Source: Schistosoma mansoni
Lineage: Eukaryota; Platyhelminthes; Trematoda; Strigeidida; Schistosomatidae
Length of the DNA stretch: 64,000 nt
Assembly (NCBI RefSeq): GCF_000237925.1
Contig: NC_031502.1
Location: forward strand, 9,970,630-10,034,629
Reading direction: 5' to 3'
A program made the position numbers and the translations under genes. Position 1 is the stretch's first letter. Each line of letters begins with the position of its first letter. The notes beneath the pieces are model-generated. The model ran no database searches and was not told the DNA's origin. It saw nothing but the letters and a program-made list of their open reading frames with translations. Shown piece after piece: positions 1 to 11,900 of the stretch.

Positions 1-333
1 CAATCTATGAATTCATTCATTATTTAGTTTACCATCAAAACATTGTGTTGACTAGTCTTTAACTCAAGAGCAAGTTGTGTTCACTGAGTCTCTGAATAAT
101 TTCGACAAATTAAATTCTTGTCGTTATGTGATTGAATAATTATCACTCTTCACAAACGAACACTTGAAATTATTTTATCTTGTGATGTGCATACACAAAC
201 TACTTACAAGTAGTTGAATGACGAACTCCTAATGTTTTAGGCTATTTTATGAAGTCGATTGTGAAAGGACTAGGTGAAATTGTTCATGGACTTCTAATAA
301 GGTTAGTAAATATACGATAGTCAAAAAACGTAC
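1..333. other. Intron, start of window
   Basis: The sequence left of the C2B exon is AT-rich, with no reading frame that continues the C2B domain. I see no repeat family in it. Confidence 0.6.
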
Positions 334-542
334 GTGATCCACAGTTGATTCTGCATCCTCCAAGAAAATCATTCGATGAGAACCGATCGTAATCCCAAAC
401 AGAAATTTCTATTCCAATTTCATTTAAAGAATTAAGGATAATATCTCTGTATATAATAGCTTGGTTCCATTCGGGATTGTTGTTCTTTCTGACAACTTTT
501 GTCTTCTGTTTCGAGTACTTTTCTTTGCCGGGTAACATATAT
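334..542 (-). CDS. SYTL: Slp gene exon: second half of C2B domain
   Basis: This exon encodes 69 codons plus a base at each end. It reads [17 protein letters not shown], the lysine-rich strand 4 region that binds acidic lipids, then [20 protein letters not shown] and [15 protein letters not shown]. The W-D-Y-D motif and the later N-D give the loop-3 aspartates used for calcium binding, kept here although C2A has lost one in loop 1. NDFLGG followed by a small polar turn is strongly Slp-like. The acceptor is GGATTTCCAG|A and the donor C|GTACGT. The last part of C2B (the C-terminal helix and strand 8) should lie beyond base 1. Confidence 0.92.
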
Positions 543-3500
543 CTGGAAATCCGATATGACACGGTTGTGTGTTAGAAGCAAAATTTCATAAGGAGTGTAT
601 TGACCATTGAGCAGGTAAAACCAAAATTTTTTATTATGTATGAACTGATCGAACCAACATGAAATACAGAGTTTAGTCAATTATTCAATCATAATAAATT
701 AAGAGGTCGTAAGTTATGGTCTCTGGAATTTCAATAGTTAGGATTTTTTCGACTGTTACGTAAGGTTCTTCAAAACGATAACAAAATACTTTTCAATGTT
801 GTAAACTAATTACCTGAACTATTGCACGTGTTTCGCTCAGCTTGCATCCAGAATTCTTATGAAAGTATGAACTACTGACTAAACTAAGATTTTGAATATG
901 TATATAATTTTATTTATTTTGAAATCCAGGACTTTCAAATGATAAAGCTAATTAGTTAAATATACAGAGGCTGGAACTTAAAAAGAGAGTGTATTACTAA
1001 CAAGAACCAACTTGATTGAATGTCAGCATTTTAAACTGATGGTCCACGGGGTTGACTTTTCTGTAATTCAGATTTCGATTTATCCTGTTACAAGGTCTGA
1101 ATAATTCCTCTGAATAACTGATTTTTTGTTGAGCCAGTCAGTTTGAACCACTAAGTAATTTTCCCATTACAATTAAAGACGCCGTTAAGTAATATACTCG
1201 TTGGTAGATAATATTAGAGTACTAGAAGGAGGCAAGTTTGTTGTAAATTCTTGGATTTCGGTTAAGTACTGTTGCTGTCATCATAGCACTCTATTCAACC
1301 ATATTATATGCGCAAATAGAAAATCCTAATAAACACAGATTTATCGATCGTCGAACAGCTAAAGCTTATCTCCACAAGTTAAATTCATATTCTGTCACTA
1401 CTAAATATTAACCGAAAATGTAAAAAACTTATTTTCTTTTTATTTTAAGTCACCTTCAGTAGCCCCTAAGGTGGGGCTTGATAAATGAAGTTCCATTCTC
1501 TCTAAGGATCTGGCGAAAATGGTATTGGTTACTCTTCAGTGACGAATCACCTCACGATTACTGGGTAAAAGTTAAAGCCTGAAAAACATAGTAGCAGTAG
1601 CTTTGATCTTAATACTGAGTGAGATAGGTTCGAATCCCACAAGCTACTTCGATAATCGAGACAGATCTTATTTGGTAATGCCAAATAGCACAAATCTTAG
1701 AATCAAGGCTTCCTGGTGATTTAAAACAACCAGCAACCATACCTTTACAATATATAATACAGGATTAAAGTGTAACTTGGAACCACCACTAACAGGCTCT
1801 ATGATGTGCACACAAAATCCAGAAGTCACAAGCAGTAGGTAGAATGGCTTAGAGTAGCTAAAATTAACTTTAATGTAATCAGTAGTGATATCAATAAAAA
1901 GTGTATACATAATAATTTTGTAATGTTTATTTATCATCTTTCTTAGTTATAATAATGTTACTCTATTTCCTTTGTTTTCTCTATCACCATGTCGTTTGAG
2001 AGTATACCAATGTGTTCAGGTGTACTATGCAATCCCGAACATTGATCCTTTCCATGTGTATATCGTTATATTTATTTGTACAATAGAAAAAAGTTAGCTT
2101 TAGAAAAAAGAACATCAATAGATCAGTAAATATCACTATTCTTGTTAGTTCTCAGAATGGGAAAATACTATATATAAGAAAACCACTCCAGAAAATTTCT
2201 TACGTGAACATACATTTTTACATAGGGATCAACGTTATCCTTTTGTGGAGCCATCCCGTCAGTAGACGCATTGAGACCTTTAGCAGATTTGATCCACACG
2301 TGAATTTCACCCCGATTACTACCTGTCTCACCTGGTACGAGTTTTATGGCCAAAACTATTTCACCTCGACTGATTTGTAAGTGTGATACCGTTGGAAGGA
2401 AACGCTACAAAGTTACATTTTTTAGAAGTAGTAGAGTATTAAACTGTCTGTGGGCAAAAGTCTAAAAATATTAGGTTGAAATCAAATTACAATGGGAAAA
2501 TGCTCCCAACATAAAATTTTCAAGTTTTTACTTTCACAACGACTTTTACAAAAAAACAGTTTATAACGAGGCCGAATACAGCATTTTAATAAACCATTTC
2601 TCCATATTTTTACTCTTTTCGCAGTCGTTTTATGTTCTATAAGTGCCGAAGGCCAAATAGAGACTAATTAGACTATTGTTGAAGGAAACAAGAACGACAC
2701 GTAAAGTTTCAGGCTTTAAACATTTTTATTAATATTAATAATAATAGCCGTAATTAAATTTCCATTATATTTGCTTAAGTCTATATGATCTAATTTCGTC
2801 TGTTAATAAATATTGCTAACAATTCAGAGTCTTGCCATAAAATTTTCTTCATCACTTAAAAGATAATCTGTGTGTTGTTTGCGTTAACTATGGTAGAATA
2901 ATTAGTGGTACCGTATAAAGATTATCGATTAGGACATTTTGTTGGTCGGTTATCGAATGGGGAATCAATATCTGCTATTTGTTTAATAAACATATTCAAT
3001 ACTATTAGTTAGAGAGTATTTCAAAAGCTAATTTGAACGATGTTCGTTATAAAGTAAATGTACCCGGAATAATGATGGTTATTGGATTTTACAGAGACTA
3101 GCTATTTTCACGATATATTTATTTTTAAATAGTTTTTCCGTAGAGTATCATTGCTTTATTCTACTCCACTTATATGACAGTTGTGACGAATTTAAATCAT
3201 TTACGAAATTTAGAAGTCCTAGTTAAATGATCTTTATGATAACAATTTGGGATCACTACATGGTTTCAAGGCATCATCAATATTATTTCAGTAACAGGAA
3301 TAAATTTGGTGGTGGTGTAGTTATGTTAAATAAAATGAGCTGGTGTCAATCTAACCGTTTATATTTTAGGTTTTTAAACAAATTTATCGGCCAACATCAG
3401 AATATCGTCCAAAATACTTGAAAAACTATAGTTATGTTTATGCTACAAATATTTATATGACCCCTGATTATACTTCATCTTCCCCATCACTTTGCACTGA

Positions 3501-6500
3501 TTCACAAGAAAACATCTCCGAACTGAAAAAGACATTTTGAACAGGCCTGGATTTTTGAATCGACAGACATAGTTTATATTATCACTCTACCTTAATTCGG
3601 TTTTGAGGTTTATTGTCCCAGCGAAATAATATTTCTAAGATTCATTCAACATATTAACAATTGAAGAGATAGAAGACTATGCAAGGAAAAGGGTCATATT
3701 AGTATTCAAAGGCTTGATAGTCTAATAAGTCCGGAAATCAAACTCTTAAATATATTGTATACTTAAAAACTATCTTTTAAAAAATCTTCAAATATGTGAG
3801 GACTATTTAACGTTCTTACGGTTAGGAAATGGATTAATTACGATACCCACCTCAATGTTTTTAGTCTTTTAGTCTTCCATAAGTTAAGAATCTGATGTTA
3901 TATTTCTCATTTCTTCAAGTTCGACGGGGAGCTATGCCTCAAGATGTAATGATACTGACGTTTAAACATGTCTGAATTCGCTTGACTCATTAAAATGTTT
4001 ACGGATTGACAATATTCTGAACCTATTTTTTTAAGAAATACTCTGATCTTTTGTGTCATCCATTAATGAGTAATTTTACCAAATAGTGATCAATAAGTTT
4101 TATATTGAAGATTTGGAANNNNNNNNNNNNNNNNNNNNNNNNNNNNNNNNNNNNNNNNNNNNNNNNNNNNNNNNNNNNNNNNNNNNNNNNNNNNNNNNNN
4201 NNNNNNNNNNNNNNNNNNNNNNNNNNNNNNNNNNNNNNNNNNNNNNNNNNNNNNNNNNNNNNNNNNNNNNNNNNNNNNNNNNNNNNNNNNNNNNNNNNNN
4301 NNNNNNNNNNNNNNNNNNGACAGTGGCTGCATACGCTCGTCAGAGCATTTTAAGAAAGGAAGATGACTATTCACACCCTCGGACATACCAGGGCATTTGA
4401 GGGCATGATCTTAATAGTCAGTAATACGAACTACAGATGTGTTATATTTTCCTTGAATTATTCTCAATTAACTACTCACTTATTGCTTCGCCTTCTATTC
4501 TTTATGGATTGATTGTATACAAGTTATGGTTGCCTATTTGGGGTACTCCAGAAGATGATTCAGAAATTATTAAAAGAACTTTCTCGGTTTCCACGACATG
4601 ATATAATAAAGGAAATTATATTACCCATTCGAAAAGAATAATTTCATCAACTTCATACTATTCGAACCAATTGTGCAATTTATAATTCCATGGATCTTGG
4701 GATAGATGACTTTAAAGAGATCTCAGAGGTTGATTTATTTTTATTTTTCTAAAGGTGAAGGACACCGTGACGCATTAGACGAATTCTCTGCCACAGTGAA
4801 ATCCACAGTTACGGTGCTACAATTTCACTGTCAGATTTAAAATTTTAGCCTATGTAAATTAGTGGTCTTATGAGATTACAAATCTTTGTTGAAGTAAACA
4901 ATTACAATAGACGTTACATGTCCTCAATCGTAGTGGAAATTTATCTATCATGCATTTGTCTGAACAGACAAGAACGAAAGATGCTCGGTAATGATATTAT
5001 TCTCACATCTGTGAATTTTGTGGTGTGAGAACATTTTATATAAACGCGTATGAAATGATAGAGAATATTTGTAAAGACTGAAAATGAGATAATTACAATA
5101 TAAAAGATTGAAATCCAATCGAAAAGGTTTTCAGATCCTAAAAACAAGATGCTTTAGATACTACGTTTGAAATTCATGAGTCCAGTTATAGAAGCCTTGA
5201 AGTGCCAAGAACTTGTTCTTTGTGTACGAGTAATGATATAAATTTTAAAATCGAAAAATCTATTCATCGATCTGCCTGCTGAATATTGTTAAATAAAATA
5301 AGTAAATTCTAATCACTCAGATCATTCACTAATATGTAACACAGTTCTGAAACATAAAAATTCCTGTCTTTTATGTTTAATCGTAGAAAGTACGTATACT
5401 CCCACTTCATCTTAAAGCATATCTAAAAGAAATAAACTATAGTTCAAAAACTGTTTTTGAAGTCCGACTACAGTAAGTAAAACTCTGTTCCCCAACAAGA
5501 ATTAACCTTTTCGGCAGATTTAAAAAATTGTAGCTGAAAATAGATTTGCCAACTTTAGGTAAACAAAATTAACCACTAATAGTCACTGATTATGTGTATC
5601 GTGACTCTCGGGGCTCATTTATCTAGTATTTAATCATGATTTATATTATCCAACTGCAAGATAATTCTGATTCCAAATCGTTGGGGGCAGTGTACATGCA
5701 GTTCTAGATCCAGGCCTCATACTGTTCAGCACCTGTTATCAAGGCTAATCTACGATCTTGACAAAAATCAAGATCCAAGCGGGATTTCTATTCGCGTCAG
5801 CTAGAGTCAGGTATTGATTTTACTGCTGAGCTGTTACAGTCATCAACACACAGTGCATGTGATATCAAGTCATGTAGACTAGTGACCCAATTGTGACTTG
5901 GTTGAAAGCATTCAACTTGTACTACGAATTTGACAAACAGGACAAAAGTCTCTACTTAGTGGTCAATCGGTTTCAAATTAATATGCCTAATAAATACAAA
6001 TATTAGGGAAAATATAGCATGAAAAATTCCCGGTCATCAATTACTGGGAGGAAATTTAAACTTACGGATTGGTTATGTTGCGTTTTCTGTCTGCTATCGC
6101 TAGGTTACGTGCTTGTTTGATACTGATTCTTAGTGTATTATATGCATCATCGTATATCACAGCCATAAGCATCTCTCCAGATATCTGAATGCCATGCGCG
6201 TAACATGATTCGCGTTCACTGTATACACTTAGGGAGGATGCATGACTGGCCTTATTTTGAGAAACAACATATGAAAAAGTTTTAGCAACACAGAAAGTAA
6301 ATATTATGAAATTTTTGAATAATAGTTTATCCACTTGCTCATTATTGGTATGAATGAGAATTAAGTGGTTAAAGCCTAGAATAAAAAATATCACCAAATA
6401 GTACCATGCAAAAAAGTAAACCAACTCCAGAGGTCTGAGGAGCGTAGTTTTTACGCTGAATTTCAAAGGAATTTCAAAATTTCTCTTCACAGTAACCAAT

Positions 6501-8878
6501 AACTTGAAGGATCACATCACGTGCTACAATCGAACATGAAATATCCTGAGGTGGTTTTTAATGATAAAGTTTAATAATAGAGTAATTTAGACTTTTCAGG
6601 CAATTAAATGAAATCATGCTGGAGATTTGTTTACCCACTTTTAAACATGTAGTTAAATGAATTAAGTTGTCATACCGGTTGGATTAGAGTTAACATTATA
6701 TCTACTTACTGGTTAGTAATAAAATCCAAACCATAAAATTCTTATCATTCAGTTAACAATAAGAAATTCACTTTACTAAAAAGTATACTTGCTAATCACT
6801 TGACAATTTGAATGGAGTATGTGAGAACTATATATTTATTTATACACAGAGAATGAAGGCTATCTACTGATTTTCGTACAAATAGGCAAATCTATTTTAT
6901 TCATGCTTAATTCAAAATACTTATTTTCCTTTCTATTGTTTTCAAACAGTTGATTTACATTGTTTCTTTCATAATAAGATATTATAGAAACATGAAATAT
7001 ATTTCAGGGTTAACATCTAAGTTAAACGATTTTGATCTGTTCTTGTTTGCAGTCGCATTATTACAACTTTTCATGAGAAAAATCTTGTTTATACTTCATG
7101 GAAAGTGTTGAATATTCAATATTTTTTCTGCTTCATTTAGACATGAAAAGCAGTGATCAATTCGAGTCTTTCCAATTTAAAAGTATCCAAAGTTAAAACT
7201 TGTGATAGAATACGTGTCAGTGAATTTGTAGTGCATCAATTTTTCAATATTCGATATATGTGGGATATCAAGCATATTCAGGCTTTTTTTCCGTTCACTT
7301 AGTGAGTGCTGCATATAACACCATAAATCTCACAGAGGATTCTATTTTAGGGTCTAAATCCCACTTTATTTGCTTTTTCATCCAGAAAGTAAAGATATGA
7401 TACAGTGACATATTCACAGAAGATAAACAGATAACTTTCGATATTTGAAATGAAATCCTTAGTGAATATCAAGCTCTTATATGGTTCACTCAACCACTAA
7501 ATAAACGGAAAAATGCTTGAAAACGGTAGATATTTCACTTTTATTGAATGTTGAAAACAGTATGAATAATCACACACTCAAAACTTTAGAGTAACAACAG
7601 AGAACGCTCAACCGATTTCAGCTGTAATCAGTCAACATGTACTGGCCTCTTCGAAATACACACTTAAAAATATCATTTTATTCAAATGAATAATCATATT
7701 TCTTCAGAATTCAAGAAATAATTCAATTATAATAAAAAATAGATTATACAAATGAAGTACCATCATAAGGGTAAAGTAAAACTCTTGGAAACCTTTTTAA
7801 ACAGTACAACATGTAACAGATATAGACTATCTACTAATGTTTTCTTGTAATCACACGACAATGATGCATATTACAGTTACACACACACGCACACACCAGA
7901 ACCAGTAGTTCATTATCATTAATGCTGAATTTCACCACACAATACTTATGGTTCAAGAGGCTTATTTTCATTAAATTTTAAAAGTAATTCGATTTGTAAA
8001 ACTGAAATACATTTTATCTTCACCTCTATAAAACAGAGTAAACTGTTCATAACAAAGAAAAAAACAATTAACATATAGTCTTATAAACAAATTAACGTTG
8101 GGCACAGAAACATTTCAGACATATTGCGAAATAACTAATACAAACTACTGGCTAATATATCTACCGAAAAAATCAGAACGAATAAAACTCTAGCAGTTTG
8201 ATTAGTTTATCATGTACTCTTATAAAATTATAATTAATAATGTACAGTAATTTTCCTCAGTCATCACATCACGAAGCATGGCAATTAAAAATAAATTCTC
8301 CATGGAAGCATGAATAATCAGTTTGTACTAATGTTTTACTAGCATTAAATTCATGAAAAAAATATATATGAGCGCTTTCTACATGCTTAATGAATGAGTA
8401 TGATTAGCCATGAACCTTGGTTAAGTCGAACATTATAATAGTTTATCCAGTCTATACACAGAAATAACAAGGTCTACTTTCGAAATTTTCATAAAATTTA
8501 ATAATGAGATCAATAAATATGATTGGTCAGTCTTGATTTTTTTGAGTGTTCTCAATACAGTTCAGTCAGAAAAAGAAAACTATCGGTAAAAGAAAGTCCA
8601 GAGATGAATTATCAAGACAACCTACACATCAAATCTCGTTCTATTAAAGAAAAGCTTTGACTCTTCAACAAACAACAGTAATGTTTCAAGCATAAACAAT
8701 CGTACAGCAAACAACAGGCAAGAATAAAACAAATCTTCAGTGGAAAAAAATTCAAAGATAAAATGTTCGAAAATCCACCAAATTTAAAAATCGTACCGAA
8801 AAAAGCACACATGAATACTGCAAGCTACAAACGAAAACGTACTACATCTTTAAACGATACACGATATACAGTACAGGC

Positions 8879-8922
<44 letters not shown>

Positions 8923-11900
8923 CAATTTAGAATAGTTTACACAACCCACTCGTGTGATATGGCAGACATGAAAATGGGTCATAAAATACTATTATTGTTT
9001 ACATGATTTTTATTTAGCCCGACGTGAAACAGCGACCTAAAACTCTGTGCTGGACTAAGACCCTTTGCACAAGCCTTATTGGCATCGGTTTCATTTACCC
9101 TTGATAGAGATGTAGCTTCATAATTATGCACACGAATAAAGTCGGATTCATTCAGAGAACTGCTTTTTCTTCGGTCTTGAACATTTAAAACTTTAACTGA
9201 GTTAAGTTTTGTGGGATTTTGTGTGTTATCAGGATATACCTAAAACATACAGATTAAAGAAAGTCATAAAATAAAGATTAAAATATGATCGTAACACATT
9301 GAAAATGAAAACAGGTTAAAAGGCAGAAGGTTCAAATGCATTATTTTGTGAAAAGATGGATCTTATGTCTTCGTAAACTTAGGTTGAAGGATAACTTCAG
9401 TTTAATGGCCTGAATCAGTTGAAATAAATCCATTAATTAGATAGAATTTTTAAGCATAGAAGAAGCTCATGACATAATGAGTTAAACACAAAAAACGTTG
9501 ATAAAATGCTCAAGATGATATTTCAGAAGTCATATCAACGGAATGCAAACAATCCTTGCACTTTACTGATACAATAGAAAATGAAAGCCTTTTTTAGATG
9601 AATTATAGTATCCTTTGAGAGAGTTTGGAAGTAGTATAACTTATATAAGATCTAGGCAGTGAAATCTATCTAAACTTTTTAAAAAAATGAACATGCTTTA
9701 TTTGTTCATTGAATTTAAACTAAATACAGACCAACCAAGAATATTATGGAACATATATAATAAGATATCAAAATTACCTGTTTAAGAAAATTACCAAGTA
9801 CTGACAATTGCACTAACGTTCGCATTTATATTAATCACTTTCTACGTCATTTATTGGTTTGAAAACTCCTAAGACTAATGGTATAAGTATAAATAATTCA
9901 TCATAAAACTTTTAAAGATTTCACCAAGAATATAGCTGGTAAATATCTGTTCAGCTAGATGAGTTTAAATGAAAAATAATTGTACTTTGTATAATTTTAT
10001 TTCCAAGTTATTTCAAAAACCCATCTCTCAGCCATTTGATAACCGAATGAAACAGTAAAACAACCTACCGATCAGTTGAGTAATTCTGCAATTTCGTGTT
10101 TTAAATCTTAACACTTAGTTTAAATTCTTACAGCCTTAGCCTTTACCTGATATCTTTACAGAGACGTTTAATGGCCCGAATCCTCCTCTCTGGACCACAA
10201 ATTGCTAAGGTTTTTGAGCTTTCTAACTTTTGAGAAAAACTCTTCATTCCATTAAATCTTCCTAGGTCATTGTGATATTTTGTTTTGGTGAGGACTTTTA
10301 TTGAGGCTGAACTACAGAGGCTACAGATAATGAATAAAAACAGTTGATACTATTGTAAATCAAAGAACCCAGTAAGGATTTAACCGATTACACGAACGAT
10401 ATAATCTAGTATTCTAAAACGTCAGCTACACTCTGAATATATCTGGTTCACTTCTTCAGATATGATGTTGAATAAACTAAATCTGTATTCCCAGTCGACA
10501 TTGAGTACTAAAGGAAATGAAATATAGATTAATCAGCATACTGAAATTACCTAAATAGGATTATTTCGTACAAAAAATCTGACGTTGATGTCCAATCTGT
10601 TCTCAAGTATAAATAAATCAGTCATTCATACCCTATTGTGGGATCTCCCACATGTGTACATCAACTCGGGTTACCACACCGTTCCTGCACAACAAGATGA
10701 AATTATAAAGACAACTATCAGAGTAGAAGAAGTACTAGCGGTATCATTAATGGTTATTGTTGTGACAGAAAGGATTAGGGATAGAAGGAAGAAGAAAGGT
10801 TAGATTTTGGGATTCGGGGTCTAAAGGATGACAAAGAATGAATGGATCTGCGTTATTCCAGAAGATTCTTAGTCATGTCACTGAAGGCTTCAACTACTGG
10901 TTACGATAATAGCACAGTCTTGAACAAAGTAGTCCGTATCTATCTACACTCCTAATCTTAAAATCAATGATTTCATGGACAGATGCCAAATCTTGGTTAA
11001 GCTTCCTGTTACATCCTTCTAGGGTTTTACCGTCATTAGTTCTAGTTAAGGGCCGAATAGCTATCGAAGCTAATGGTTTAAACTCTATAATAGTCAGTGA
11101 ATTCTTCTGTGGTGGTCACAGGAGGAGTTTTCTCCTTACCTATAAACTGGGAATATCAATGATCAAGGCCTGTCAAATAGAATTACGTTTAGTTCCCAGA
11201 GTCTAGCTAATATCTCTATTATTCTAGCTGCTAAAGCCGGACCACCATCCTTGAAGATCTATGGGTTTGTCCTGCCGGACGCACATAGTCTTTTCAGAAC
11301 AGTTTCAAATGGCTTAGCTCCGTACTTTTAAGGCCTTAACAATGGAGATGGAAATTTTTTTAGCAAGGAGAAGTGTGACACAGATTCAACCTTTCCTTAT
11401 CTCCTCACTCAGTTGTTGGAGTACAGTATCACTGAAGATGACGGTTTTTTGAAGGAGACACCTTCTTGCCATCACAATTTAGCATATTAAACAGTACGAT
11501 TTGTCATTGGATCTTAAGTTTCAGTCTTATCGTTCTCCAGCTGATCTACCTTCAATCGTAAAATATCAGGGAACTAGGGTTCCAGTCATAATTTCTCGAC
11601 TGAGCCATCATGGTATTGAAGGGTGACCAGCACATTAAGGTGGCAGCTACAGCCTGTGAAAGCCTTTTAAAACATGTTCACAATCCAAGGCAGGGTGACT
11701 TTTCGAGTTCTTCTAATGTAACTGCCTTAGGAGATGCTCGATTTGCTATTTGCTTAATTTTTAAGTCTAGGAAAATACTCAGGTAGATTGACTGATTGGT
11801 CATAGGATGCTAAAGAGGACTCCCAGTGGTAAAATTTCTAGATAAACGAATATTTCAGTTCACATCTAAATGGGGTTTCGGATGGAAAGGAGTGAAATTT

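Larger units (their letters stand above)
2370..6065. other. Intron between C2A and C2B exons, with missing C2A exon
   Basis: The remaining 70-80 residues of C2A (YVK through the loop-3 WxxD segment) must be encoded here, but no frame between 2370 and 6065 shows them. The assembly gap lies in this interval. The rest is AT-rich intron with a slightly GC-richer stretch at 5690-5930 in which I recognise nothing. A plus-strand coding-like remnant lies near 4520-4735. Confidence 0.6.

Noticed and set aside
1590-1650. Functional tRNA gene
   Set aside because: A B box is present, but the stretch is too short and lacks a convincing A box, anticodon arm and acceptor pairing; a tRNA-related repeat is more likely.
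2204-2213. Donor GTAAGA at 2203 for the first C2B exon
   Set aside because: It leaves the wrong phase for the next exon, whereas GTATGT at 2213 restores YVKIYMLPGK.
4086-4400. Open frames of 82-104 codons around 4.1-4.4 kb
   Set aside because: They are produced by the run of N bases, which contains no stops by default.
6251-6499. Upstream extension of the C2A frame to an ATG at 6499
   Set aside because: The upstream part is hydrophobic, AT-driven intron sequence; the AG at 6251 and the Slp-like VYSE segment just after it mark the exon start.
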